Positions 25,200-36,859 of a stretch of DNA of 64,000 nucleotides are shown one piece after another. Below the pieces are notes generated by a model. It was given only the letters and a program-made list of their open reading frames with translations. It was not told the DNA's origin and did no database searches. The stretch's first letter is position 1; every line of letters begins with the position of its first letter. The DNA is from Clytia hemisphaerica (Eukaryota; Cnidaria; Hydrozoa; Leptothecata; Clytiidae). The position numbers and the translations under genes are program-made. The DNA lies in assembly GCA_902728285.1 (NCBI GenBank), contig CACVBU010000791.1, positions 310,001 through 374,000 on the forward strand. The letters are read 5' to 3'.

Positions 25200-26259
25200 C
25201 AATATAGTTCAACCTGTTTTTCGATTAATTTTTTTTTTAGATGATGAAGAAAAACTCTTAAACGTTGCTTTTCTTATCAAATGAAATTCTTTGTTCGTTC
25301 CTTATTCCTTTTGATTTGAAATGATGACGCTTCTGTATGAGTTGACAAGCTAAATAAGCGATGCGATATCGAATAGAATAAAAATTCACAAAAAAAACTT
25401 ATTTTCTATCGACAATAGTGATGATATAATTTTAAACCAATGTATGTTTTTCAAATCTGGTTCGGTGATAGAAGCCTTCTAATTTGAAATCCAACAGCAA
25501 TATAACAATGGACAGTTTCAGGTTTGATCGATTTTCCAGAAGCTATGAAGTTCCCTCTTTCCTCTCAACCTCTATACGCGAATGAATGTCTTTTCTTTTC
25601 ATGCACGTATGCTTCAACAATGTCGAAAGTCCTTTTTACATTTTTTTTCCGTTTTCAAATTCAAGTGTGCCAGTAAGATTTTTCAAAAAAACTTTTCAGA
25701 TATTTTAAAATCTTTTTGGTTTCCAACGGGTTTACCAATGCCTTTAGATGCACTGCTAAAAATGGAATAATATTAAAAAATAAAGAAATAGTGTAAATGG
25801 AGAATATATACGCACAGACAGAATAACAAACAAAGAACTATAAGAGAAGAAAAGATAGTATCAATTAAGAGTCCTGGGAACAATACCAACACAACGCGTA
25901 AGATTTTTATCTCAAATTTTTTTAAGAATATAAATTTTATGATTTTTGATGTACCATTTTTCTATGTGTTGTAAAAAGAAAAGAATTTAAGCTAAACAAA
26001 GTTCATTACTTAGACTAAAAGCCTTATTCAATTTTTTTGTTGTTTCTTGCCCCAATCTGCTAAAGTCGTTAAAACAACGGTGGAATCAGTTTGGCTAATC
26101 TACCCTTCGAGATTCCTTCCCCCTTTTTAATGTGTATTTTCTATATTTCATACTTATAGAAAATTAATAGAACGTTAAAATTCCTTTGAACGTGCGTGTC
26201 AAGTAAAAATGCTTGACATATTTATAACAATATCTCACAAAGTTTCAAATGAGTTGAAA
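25200..26259. other. Region upstream of Mox exon 1, no gene recognised
   Basis: AT-rich sequence. If the possible acceptor at about 25197 is used, this would be a 5' UTR intron of Mox. Confidence 0.35.
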
Positions 26260-26550
26260 ACACACACGTCGATAGTAAATAAACAAATAAACGCGCGCGT
26301 TGAAAATCGAATTTCCGCGCGCGGATAATGCAACGTACAGATCGCGATTCGGCGATCGAATACAGTAAACACTCGGTGACTTTCAAGACCTTGACAAAAA
26401 ACAACATTTTTTTCTATCTATATTTAATCGCACATGGGCTGAATATCGCCCGACTCTTTAGCCTTCAATTTACGTACTGCCGCTACGAAGCTTGTTGCTG
26501 ATATGAGTACGGGCGGACCGCGTTTAACGGCTTATAAGTGTATTAAAAGG
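26260..26550 (-). promoter_or_regulatory. CpG- and palindrome-rich stretch, candidate Mox promoter
   Basis: In otherwise AT-rich DNA about 1.1-1.35 kb upstream of the Mox ATG there is a local concentration of CpG. It includes the perfect palindromes ACGCGCGCGT (26291-26300), CCGCGCGCGG (26315-26324) and ATCGCGAT (26341-26348). GGCGATCG, TACGTACTGCCG and GGGCGGACCGCG follow. Such islands often mark promoters, and a CACTTATAAG string on the minus strand near 26531-26540 is TATA-like. Promoter function is inferred. Confidence 0.35.
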
Positions 26551-27304
26551 CTTAGGTTACAACTAACAATTTTTTTTTCAGAGATCTGCGCGAAATACAT
26601 AGTACATTGATAATAGAAACAATTTTATTTTTCTCATTATATTGACAAAAGAATAGTAAGAGGAGCATAAACAAATAAATGAAAACAATGTGTAAACTTA
26701 TTAAAATCAAATAATGGATAGAGTTTAAACAAATAAAACAGTACTTCTATTTTCGCGTGTCTTTCATTTTGTTTAACTACCTGACGACTGTGATGGTATA
26801 CTCTTTTAAGAAAAATCTCAAATTTTCCCCATGCATATTTTTTTCACAGTAATTTCAAATTAAATCAATATTAATAAACGAACCTACGAGATATCCATTT
26901 CGTCTGTCTGAGGGATATGAAATAGAATTACATAAATTGTAATTCAAATTTTTCCAAACAAACATGGCTTGACGGTATGATGGATAAATAACGTCATAGT
27001 GAAATAGAGAAAATCTATATCAAAGAAAGTCTGTGTTTGTCACTACACGATTTGTCATGACAGGGATAGTCATGACCCCCGTCCTTCAAAATGGCAGATG
27101 GAAAATTACGTCATAAAGTTTGAACATTTTTTGAAATGTGAATTTGATGACGGAACAAGTTATTTTGTCAAATTTTAACGAGTTTTTGAACACATTAACA
27201 GTGAAAATTCTTGAAAAAGGAAAAATTGAAAAATCGCATGTAAAACTTTTAGATTTCTCAGATAAACTAGTTTTTCTTTCACACAAAGATTCATTAAGAT
27301 TTTT
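26551..27304. other. Intergenic DNA without recognised gene
   Basis: AT-rich sequence; frames on both strands between 27086 and 27320 overlap each other and show no domain. Confidence 0.35.
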
Positions 27305-27830
27305 CTCTAAAAAAACATAAAATTACACAAAACAATTTCCTTCAAAAAATACATAGAATGCTTTTCTCTCAAAAACACACAAAATACAAAAGATATGCAT
27401 TTCCTTGTAAATTACAGAAAGTGCTTATCTTCAAAATTACACAAAACGATTTTCCTTCAAAAATACACAGTATGCTTTTCTCACAAAAATACACGATACA
27501 TATGCTTTCTCTTGAAAATAGTTTCCTTGTAAAATACACAAAGCACTTTCCTTCAAAAACAAAATACCGAATAAAAAATAATCAAAATGTTTCTAGTTTA
27601 TAGAAATTATACAAAATGATTTTCCTTCGAAAATACAAAGAATGTATTTCTTTTCAAAAGAACACAAATGGTTTTTCCTTAAAAACAAAAATATTGTTTT
27701 TCCTTGTAAATACAACTTTCCTACAACTATGGTTTTTCTTCAAAATACCCACATTCGGCATTGAATGTACACGAAAATTTCCTCTAAAAATACACAACAC
27801 GACTCTCGGGATCGTAAATCTCTAGTCTAC
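27305..27830. repeat. Degenerate minisatellite (TTTTCCTTCAAAAATACACA units)
   Basis: Variants of TTTTCCTTCAAAAATACACA and ATGCTTTTCTC recur roughly every 35-60 bp through this stretch. Further units lie at about 28230-28320. The two lysine/phenylalanine/serine-rich frames at 27358-27825 merely translate these repeats. Confidence 0.7.
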
Positions 27831-29395
27831 ACAATAGACAGCTCCAGACTTTTAGGCCTTACTCTTGGTCTATAGACACTGCTATAGGTGGCTACTAGTA
27901 GCCCCCACCGGGAATTGCTTACTAATAGGTTTACACATAATAAACAACTTTCACAAAAGATGTTTATCAATAGAAATAATAATAATTCAAATAAAAGAAT
28001 GTTTAAAACACAGCCAATCGCTTAGGTTTTGAAACTCTCTATTGTTTCATTAAAACCTTAGTACGCATGCGATTTACCCGGAGAATTTCAATATTCAAAA
28101 CAAGAGCAGTGCTCATATCCGAAGAGTAGGAATTTTACGCTCAAAACGAAGGAAGATATGACGTAGCCTAGTAAATCTCGTAATCCAAGCCACAATAAAC
28201 GGCAAAATAAACTTCCAATATGAACATGTCTCTCCTTCAAAAATACGTGTAGTTATTCCTTTGAGAATGAACGATGTTTTGCATCTCAAACAGACACAAT
28301 ATGCTTTTCCTTTAAAACACCCCTGTGTTAAGACCCGGTAGGACGCCCTGCGCCCTACCCACTGGAAAATTTGGCTTCATACTTGTACCCGGTGGAAGAA
28401 ATACCCTACAATTTCAGCCCCACTGGAAAATTGACTTTATTTTTGTCGCCTTTCGAAATCCATTGGGGAAAACTAAACTCCAAAATGACCGTTCTTATTG
28501 GATTCTTTGACCTGGGAACAATAGAATTTCTATTCCCATTGAGATTTTTATAAAAAACTTCCCACTGTGTGGGAAGAATTTCCACCGGAGCTGTGAGACA
28601 GGGGTTCTTTAAAATGTTTAAAATTGTACAAAAACAGCTTATAAATTTTGATAGAATTCGCATAAAACAACGCTTACTCATCAATTTTAAATCACAAGCT
28701 CTTTTTAAATTTTTAAATTGGATTGACACGGATGTGGAGCAAGATTGGTCAGAAAGAGGAAAAGAAAAAGCATTTTTTCGCTTATATCAGCATAATATAA
28801 CAATAGGTAGACACTGTCCTAATAGTAAATATGTGTCTGATATGAAACAGGAACACTTATGTAAAAATACAACCTTTAAGTGTAAAAAAAATATCCACAA
28901 AAAATCCGCCGTATAATGCAAAAGTCAAACCGTCTAATCTTCACGCAACAGGAAAATGAAAATAGAAAAAAAATAAAAAGATAATAAATTCCCCTTTATT
29001 TATAGATGGCAAGGCTGATCCTTTTACTCATGTAGGGAGTCTCATGAAACTTTCAAAAGCTGGGAAAACAAAAATACCTCACTAAAAACAAAAATATTAT
29101 GTCATGAATAGCCTTTAAATAGCACAAGCATTGCAACAAATCAACTTTCGATATTTAGCGAACGTCATAACTAGTAAACATTATCTGCGGTGAAAAATAT
29201 TCCTGTATTCGCATTCATGCTGCTTTTTGTGGGGAAAAATCTGGATCAACCTTTTAGTCAATAAATGTAGACTTTCAGATGGCATTTTTGGTTGAAAATA
29301 TTTAGAGAGCGAAAATAATATTTTTGCAATTTTAATCAACAGTTCAAAGATTGAAAAGGATTCTCAAAGAGTATTCTTCTCCTCGTGTTTCCTTA
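27831..29395. other. Intergenic DNA without recognised gene
   Basis: No supported gene. About 28325-28620 carries several CCCACTGGAAAA/TTTCCACCGG motifs in opposite orientations, probably a worn foldback element similar in style to the one at 46480-46787. The 115-codon frame at 28569-28916 starts with GTG and shows no domain. Confidence 0.4.
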
Positions 29396-29729
29396 CTCGC
29401 TTTTTTTATAAGAATACACTTTATAAGAATGTCCATGATGAAAATGGCCAAAAAACTAAGAATATGCTAAGAATATCACCATCATGGAATTTTGCTACTA
29501 AAGCTAAGAATGCCATTTTAAGAGAATTATATTATCCCCAATTAGGCTCACTCCTTTTACAAAAGCGCCATTTTATGCTTGAGACGTATGTACTAAATGT
29601 TAAATCTAGTATGAATTAGGATCCTAACCTAAGAATGTACTGTAAGAATATTTTAGAATGATTTTCCCAAAAAAAGTTAAGAATATCCATGATGAAATGG
29701 ATTTACACCATTCTTATAAAAAAAGCGCG
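29396..29729. mobile_element. MITE family D, complete copy with TA flanks
   Basis: The ends CTCGCTTTTTTTATAAGAAT and ATTCTTATAAAAAAAGCGCG are inverted copies. TA lies on each side (29394-29395, 29730-29731), indicating a Tc1/mariner-type TA duplication. The interior has inverted CCATGATG/CATCATGG and AAGAATA motifs. A second copy in reverse orientation lies at about 43309-43625. Confidence 0.75.
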
Positions 29730-30064
29730 TATTGCTGGGATGTTTTCTTCTACTTACTTCTAATAAAAATATAACTCCATAACGTGTAAATGAGGTCTTT
29801 ACCCCTCCTTTTGTAAACCTAACCATTTTCTTAAAATGTACCTAACCCCCTTGAAAACAGCTATTTGTCATACTTTTGGCAAAAATTACTCCCTACACAA
29901 TTTTTAATGAAAGCATTCTTATAATAAAGTGAGGCTCATTTTTGGCAAAAACCTAAGAATAAATTAAGAATAATCCCACCCTCAGATTTTAGATATAGCC
30001 GAAAAAGTGTTGATTCTAAGCTCCTTTTACTTTTAAGTTAGTTAGTGAAGAAAGTAAACATATT

Positions 30065-30475
30065 GATGATGATGATGATGATGACTGGCTGCTCTTTGCA
30101 GAGGACACCCGGTTCCGTATTGAGTGGTCTAGGAGTCGTCTCATTAGGACCGTCTACGTGATGGTTTATACTGCGACCAGCTTGCGAGACACTGACACAC
30201 AGTTTTTGAATCAAGTGCGTTAAGTCCAGCGTGAACCACTAGGGTACAAGGCCAGCGCACTCTCACCTCATCCACGATGGATTGTGGAAACGATACCTGG
30301 CACAGTCACCGACAGGCTTCTTGAGTTTCTGTCTACCCAATTCCCCTCACATGGCATGGCTTGGCCCAGGGAAGGTACATTCACTTGCCAAGTGAATCAC
30401 AGCACCGAGCGGGAATCGAACACCGACCTCCTGGACGGCAGTCAAGATTGATAACCACTACACTACTGCGCATCT
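30065..30475 (-). mobile_element. tRNA-derived SINE, copy 1, with 13-bp TSD
   Basis: Read on the minus strand, the element opens with a tRNA-like head. It has an A-box-like TAGTGTAGTGGTTATCA (30465-30449) and a B-box-like GGTGTTCGATTCC (30424-30412), the internal RNA polymerase III promoter. A body of about 330 bp follows and ends in an (ATC)n tail at 30065-30082. AAGTAAACATATT flanks both sides (30052-30064 and 30476-30488). The perfect duplication suggests a fairly recent insertion. It is not a functional tRNA gene. Confidence 0.9.
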
Positions 30476-30624
30476 AAGTAAACATATTAAGAACATAAGA
30501 ACATTAATCCAAAACAATCACGAAAACAAAGAATAAATAAGCCTCAGCCAAAATTGACTAGCCCTCATAAAAATCGTTTAATAAGTAAAGGTTAAAATTT
30601 GCCATTTGATATTAAGATTTACTT

Positions 30625-31215
30625 TCACGTCTCATTCAAGTCGCCGTCGTAGATGCTAAAGGTCCCTATTACATGAGAGAAAACTAAACTTTGATGCTCA
30701 AGGTAAGAATAAAGTGCCTTACCAAGGGGGAACGGCAAGTATTAAAGGTTTCCAAGGTATGAGGTAAGGAGTTACAAGAATTACAAAAAAGCTAGTAAGC
30801 TTAAGTCTTGGGGACGCGAGAAGTTTTTTTCGCGTCGGTGCAATAACATGCACAATAACATTCCTTTACCGTCCGATTTGAAAACGTCCATTAACTACCC
30901 TATTAAAATTCACTATTCAGTGTTGCAACTAGGTTTTGTGAATATGGACGGAAACCTTAGGATTAGATGGTCATTTGAACCAAAAACCCTCTTACTGGCA
31001 AGACGGAAATGATATATTTGTATCTCAACTGGACGGACGGATATCCGTCTACGGACGGAAAAGTTGCATCACTGACTATTCCCATGAGAAAAACGATATG
31101 AAAAGAAAAGAATCTATCTGCGATCCAGATATCAATCTCTAAGGGCTTTCTTTTTGTTCAACCTTGCCGTATTTTTTCAAAGTCGCCGTCCTAGATGCTA
31201 AAGGTCCCTAATATC
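30625..31215. repeat. Direct-repeat-bounded stretch with GGACGG hairpins
   Basis: GCCGTCGTAGATGCTAAAGG (about 30643) and GCCGTCCTAGATGCTAAAGG (about 31185) are direct copies about 542 bp apart. Between them lie GGACGGATATCCGTC and other CCGTC/GACGG inversions near 31030-31065. The nature of the unit is uncertain. Confidence 0.45.
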
Positions 31216-31444
31216 TAACCTGTATGGCGACGGACTATAAGAATTGTTTTTTTGCTTATCTCAATCACAATACTATTCAAAGAATTGAAGATGGAGAACA
31301 CAGATTATATAATTATATTTTTCATGATTTGTAAAATTCTTCTGGGACTGATGAATATCAGTGAAACAAGTTTCTTTGTTCGACTCCCAAAATTAATTAC
31401 CCAATCATTAATCAATTTTTAATTCCTAACGTTACTGTACTCGA

Positions 31445-32770
31445 TTCCTAATTCCGGAGGGGGGGGGCACTGTCACTCAAGCTAAATGACCTAACATACG
31501 TGAAGTCTTTAAGCGTATATTTTCCAAGCTTCTCAGAGTGCACTGTAAGGGTCGAAATCAGCAAAGATGAGAAAAATTGCACTCTAAGGGTGAAAGATTT
31601 TGAAAATCTGACCATATTTTGCCTGAAAATGTACAAAAGTTTTCAAGAAAATTCACGGTAATGGTCCATTTTTCACTCAAATTTGCACAAATTTTGCACA
31701 ATTTTCTCTGCACTGTAAGGGTCCGATTTTAAAGATCTAATTTTGGGCCGCACGTATGGTCGTTCTCCAGGGGAATAAGGCGGGTTCGTGGAGGTCAAAA
31801 TTCTTGTAGTAGGGGGAATTTTGTTCGATTTTTTGGAATCGCTCGAATGTTTTGTTAGAAGCACTTGTTATACATTTTTGGAAAGCTAAGGGGTAGGGGA
31901 ATCGAAATTACAATGTTTCCAATTTTTTTTCGGACACTTTGGTGTGATTTTCGGACAAATATGACGGTCTCAGGCAAAAATCATAGGGTTAAAAATTAAT
32001 GAAAATTTTAGCTCGAGAAAACGGAGACCTGTTGTATATTTTTGGAAAGCTCTCAAAAAATTAAGATTAGAGATATATTGCAAGTATAGGTGATTTCTGT
32101 ACCTAACTCGAGATATTAACCCTTGCAAACCGTGTTTTTCAGCCAGAAACAGCTATTTTGTCCAGTTTTTGGGCTTTTTGAAGCTCAATTTCGATTCCCT
32201 TACCCCTTAGCTTTCCAAAAATGTATAACAAGTGCTTTGATCAAAACATTCGAGCGATTTTACAAAATGCCCTCTACGCAAAAATCCTCAATTTTGATGA
32301 CGTCTTAAAAATTGAAATTTCAATAACTTTTGATAGAATATCATCAAAATAATTTCAAATTTTGACCGAAGATGCATTTCAATTTTTTAAAACATGATGA
32401 TGTCAGCATTTTTAAAGGATTTCAGTTTTCGGCCAAAAAGTGATGACGTCATCAAATTTCATATAAAAAAAAATTTTATTCTGAAAACATTAATAATGTG
32501 CATCTTTGGTACTTAAATCAAAAGCTATTAGAATCTAAATTTTTATGACGTCATCAAAATAGCAAAAAATCTAGGCAAAATCGAAGTTTTTTGCGAATTA
32601 CGCAAAATTTCTTAATAGGAAATCATCTGCATAGACTGAATCTTATTTTACTTACTGATACTCTTCATTTGAGCCAAAAATGAGCTTCTAGAAATAATCT
32701 GTAATGTAGCAAGCATTTTGACCCCGCCTTAATCCCCTGGAGTTTTTGAAAAGAGTGGCCCGGGCTAATT
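31445..32770. repeat. Foldback repeat with 72-bp inverted arms
   Basis: 31838-31909 and 32187-32258 are inverted copies, 72 bp each with about four mismatches, around a 277-bp centre. The outer parts contain CACTGTAAGGGTC and GGGCCGCACGTATGGTCGTT strings. These recur, reverse-complemented or diverged, at about 39770-39910, so a larger family is involved. No transposase is seen. Confidence 0.65.
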
Positions 32771-34065
32771 CCTAATTCCTAGCCCGTTACATTTTTAATT
32801 TCTAATTTAATTATGTATGTATTTAAAAAAAAATTTAGAACAGCCTTTAAGCAAACAACAAAACACATACGAAAAAGGATATTTGAAAAAGACGTTACTT
32901 TGATGAGAGAATTAGTTCAAAAGAGAAGGATAGATAGTTCAGCCTTTCGCGCCAGTGAAATATGACCAACAACAAACATCCATAGTCTCTCCAGTCGTAG
33001 GCGGAATGTTTTTGTTTTTCAAAATTTTGAAATACTTATGTTACAATACTTTATCCCCGTGGGATCACTCAGGCGAAATGGGGAATGCGGGACGTGCCAC
33101 TCGTCAGGATTCCTTTTTCAAGATCTAAGTATACCTGAAAGGGTTGCAAGATCACTCATTAGTCACAGCATTAGCATTAGTCACTTTCCTTATTTCATAT
33201 AGACAGTACACAAGGCTAAATCTTCTCTTTTTTTGATCATACAGGGGGTGTTAGATTTTTGGGCTTACACGATGCTCGGCTGGTTCTTTTCTTTTGGCAC
33301 TGAGAGCCTAAAATTGTTCTTATCATGTTCTTATTTATAGGGCAAAATTAATGTATTTAAGGTTTTATACCCTCTTTTTGACTGAATTCGTCCATTAATT
33401 TCCTTAAGATTAAGCCAGGTTCAGCATTGTTCTTAAATTGTTCTTACTTTTGGAATTTTGTGGTTTCATAGTTCTTTTAAGGAATGAATATATTTGCTTT
33501 TATCTTAGTAACTTCTGAAATCTGAGGCTCAGGTTGTTCTTATTTGTTCTAATTTCAGTCTGGCATTTTTGTCAAAAAATCATTCAACTAAGAACAAAAA
33601 TTACTTCCCAAAGAAAAGTTTCCCTCAAAGTGGAATACTTCATTTTTAAGACCCTCATCATAATGTAATTAAATGGTTGAAAATAAAGATCTGAGCAGAA
33701 CAAGTCGTTTTTTACTGTTGTCAGCCACCCTATCAAATTCATTTTATATATACATTTCATCTCGTACCCAAATCCACTTTATTGTTGGGCGTGATATATT
33801 CCTTCTTGAGCGCTATGAGAATCATAAAAAAAAAAGGAACTGGGCTCGAGTTCGATATACATCCTATCTATTGGTATAGAACCCTAATTCTAACAAATAG
33901 TACAAAAAAACTCCAAAAATAGGCTTTGCATGAAATGTTTCTTCCATTCGTTCAAGGCTTGAAGTGGTTCAAAAAGTTACATTTTAGACCTCTGTTTGTT
34001 ACTATAGGCTAAAAATTGCCACAAATTAAGTAGGGTATCTTCGATGGGAAGAATAACGGTTTTGT
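32771..34065. other. Intergenic DNA without recognised gene
   Basis: TTGTTCTTAT(TT) motifs cluster at about 33290-33560, as they do at 48400-48670; this is probably a worn relative of that element family. Confidence 0.4.
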
Positions 34066-35599
34066 ATATGTCGGTGTTTTTTACACTTTTGGCGAAAACC
34101 TGACACTTAATTTTCGTCAAAAACAGTTTTTTTGGTCTGACGGAAAGAAAAATGAGCATTTTTGGATGAAAAGTTCCACAAAGATGCAAAATCGGATTGT
34201 ATACATGTATTTTTTTTTATTCGAGCAGAGAGGGAACAGATATTCCAAAAATAAAGATTTTCTGTTTCTATCTATTATGAGAATCTGGCAATCATCTTGA
34301 AGGATATCATATTGTTTTCCTAAAGTCTAATATTTTATAAATCCTCACTGAAGAGCAAAATCAAGCTGGTTCGAAGTTAGAGAAAATAAAGTCGAATGTT
34401 TCATCTTATTCCACGCAACGTAAGACTTCATTAGTCTTTAAAAGATATCAAATCGTCATGGCAAAGTATCATAGAGTAGTACATGACCCTTTTAGGTTAT
34501 TGAGAGGCGCTTAGGATCAAGGATTCCTCTTTAAACTCATAATGATTGAAGCATAAATTTTTACTTTATTGCTTCAAGAAACATATATTTTTTGGAACTG
34601 TTTAAAAATAGAAAAAAAGGCAAAAAAACTTAACAAATTTAAACTGCAAAATCATATGATATTCGTGAAAGAGCAATCTGGGATCACTAATTAAACAAAA
34701 AACTTTCAAAGTTCCATCTCAAGCATTTTTCAAGTGGTATTAAATAACATCGAAAAAATAAGGATTTTCTTGATCCTAAAATGCTCTTTTTCAGAACTAA
34801 AATATTGCTGAGCGACTCATTATTAACTGCCCCCTCGTATTCTTGCATTTTATTGTTCAAAATCACAAGCTTTACAGGATTAGACGTCCCATTTTCAAAC
34901 CTTGTAAATGTAGGAATAAATGGAATAGGCAATCCTTAAGCCCTAATATTAAAGTGACCCAAAATCAAAACAGCAACTCACGATGACATGTATTATCAAG
35001 AAATAGAGCTCTTTCAAAAAAATGTCCAAAAATAGCAGTGCTAGGTTAGCGCTGGTCGAAGACTGGAATTCTAGAATCCCTGAGTGCTCCCAAAATATTG
35101 AAAATACGATTTCTAAATAAAGAAGAGTTTATAGTTTTGAAAACTCTTATCCCGACAACAAAAGCAATTGGTCACCAGCCTATATATCCGCTAATGAAAA
35201 AGGCCCTCAAGAATTTTTAAAACTGGAATAGATGATCCAAAACTGCTCTAATCCGAATTATTTTTGGATTTTTGAATAGATTACAGCCCCCTTTGTCACT
35301 CTGCAAAATTTCACGGAGATAGAGTTATTACATGAAAAGATATTAGACATGGAACGCATAATCCATTTTCATTTTGGAATCACATAATCCTTAAGTGCTC
35401 TCATCTTTCATAGCCTGTAAAATGTGCTGTAAATTTCCTAGAAAAGTGGGGTAAAAGACAATGGAATGCCCAATCCTTCCTTTATTTGAATTTTGTCTAA
35501 GCTTGAAGCTAACGTGCGTAGTGAGATAACAATGACTCATTTTCCTAAGGTGGTCAATTTTTCACGCTTTCGCCAAAAGTGTAAAAAACACCGACATAT
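34066..35599. mobile_element. 1.5 kb unit bounded by 34-bp inverted repeats
   Basis: 34066-34099 (ATATGTCGGTGTTTTTTACA...) and 35566-35599 are inverted copies matching at 33 of 34 positions. The interior has no convincing coding frame; the minus-strand frame at 34687-34932 has no known domain. It is probably a non-autonomous DNA element or two facing copies of one repeat. Confidence 0.55.
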
Positions 35600-36859
35600 C
35601 AAGAATTAGAGCCATCAAGTCAAGTTAATGATGGGGGTTATAATTCATAGTACTCGTATTGAAATAGCAATCTCGTTTACAATGAAACTTGCATGAGAAT
35701 TCTAGAAGTTTTTATATAAGTTCATAAGTATATATATCAACTTTCAGCATATTTGAAATGGGCTTTCCAAAATTTTGAGCTGAGTACGAGAATCTACAAA
35801 TAGATAACAAAGCGAGATCTGTAATCAGTTCCAAAATACTTGGCACAAAAGGCAGATTCCCCACGAAATTTTATAACCACAAACGATTTGTAAATGCTCC
35901 AAACTAGGTTTAACTCTGAGTTTTAATGCTTAGGATCTGAGGATCCCAAAGTGGTCCAGTAGGGCTTGAAATATAGCCTACAAACCATTAAATCTCTCCC
36001 AGATCAAAATATAGTTGAAGGTCCGAAATTGACATTCTCGCTCGAACTTCAATTTTCGAAAAATGGTAAAAATAGCCAAATTTGCCAGTATGTTATGACA
36101 CTGATTGTGGTTGAGGGCTAGTTATCTCAAGTAAGGGTTTGGGAATAATATAAGGTTTAGTCGGGGGTTTAGTGATGTCATATTTGAACAACTTTAAGGG
36201 GGTTGGTTCAACCAACATTACAAGCTACACATTCAACTTCTTGATCGCTTTTAGATGAGGAAATTATCAGATTAAATTAATATGTTAACCTTTTAATGTA
36301 CATCTAAAATCAATGTTGGATCATCAATAACATTTAGTATGATAAATTCCTTATCTATGATTTTGAAAATTTTTGTAGTCAATTTTCTTAGCCATAGGCA
36401 CTAGTTGTGTTTTCTGTTAGTCAAGTCACATCAAGTCAACTTTTTTATTTTAAGCCAAGTGGGTGTCTGGGGTTTATAGGTAAGTGAATTCCTGGATATT
36501 TATAATTCGAAAGATATTTATTTCTGTACCAACAACCACCGGCTTTGTTTGTTGTTATTTTTGACACCCAGTTCGCATTCACAGAAAAATGTTACAGGTT
36601 TCCTTTTTTCAGTGAGATTAAGAGTCAACAAAAATAAAAAAGAAACACCAAAATTTGATGAAAAATATACCTTTTTAGAGATTCTGACCGTATTTTCAAC
36701 GAGAGAGCAAAAAGCTGTAAAACTTAATAACCAGTTTACAACATTCTGTCCTCTGATGAATTAATTTGAGTTTCAACACCTTCCATAAATCATGCTGCAC
36801 ATAACTGACTGCTTTAATATCCATTGCCTACCCCAGCCACTTTTCATAATTCCTTATGA
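35600..36859. other. Intergenic DNA without recognised gene
   Basis: No supported gene or clear repeat. Confidence 0.35.

Noticed and set aside
27358..27825. Two lysine/phenylalanine-rich frames
   Set aside because: They are translations of a degenerate minisatellite.
28569..28916. 115-codon plus-strand frame
   Set aside because: It starts with GTG, is biased in composition, and overlaps an antisense frame of similar length; no domain is seen.
30400..30475. tRNA-like sequence with A and B boxes
   Set aside because: It is the head of a SINE with a 13-bp target duplication and cannot be read as an intact cloverleaf gene.
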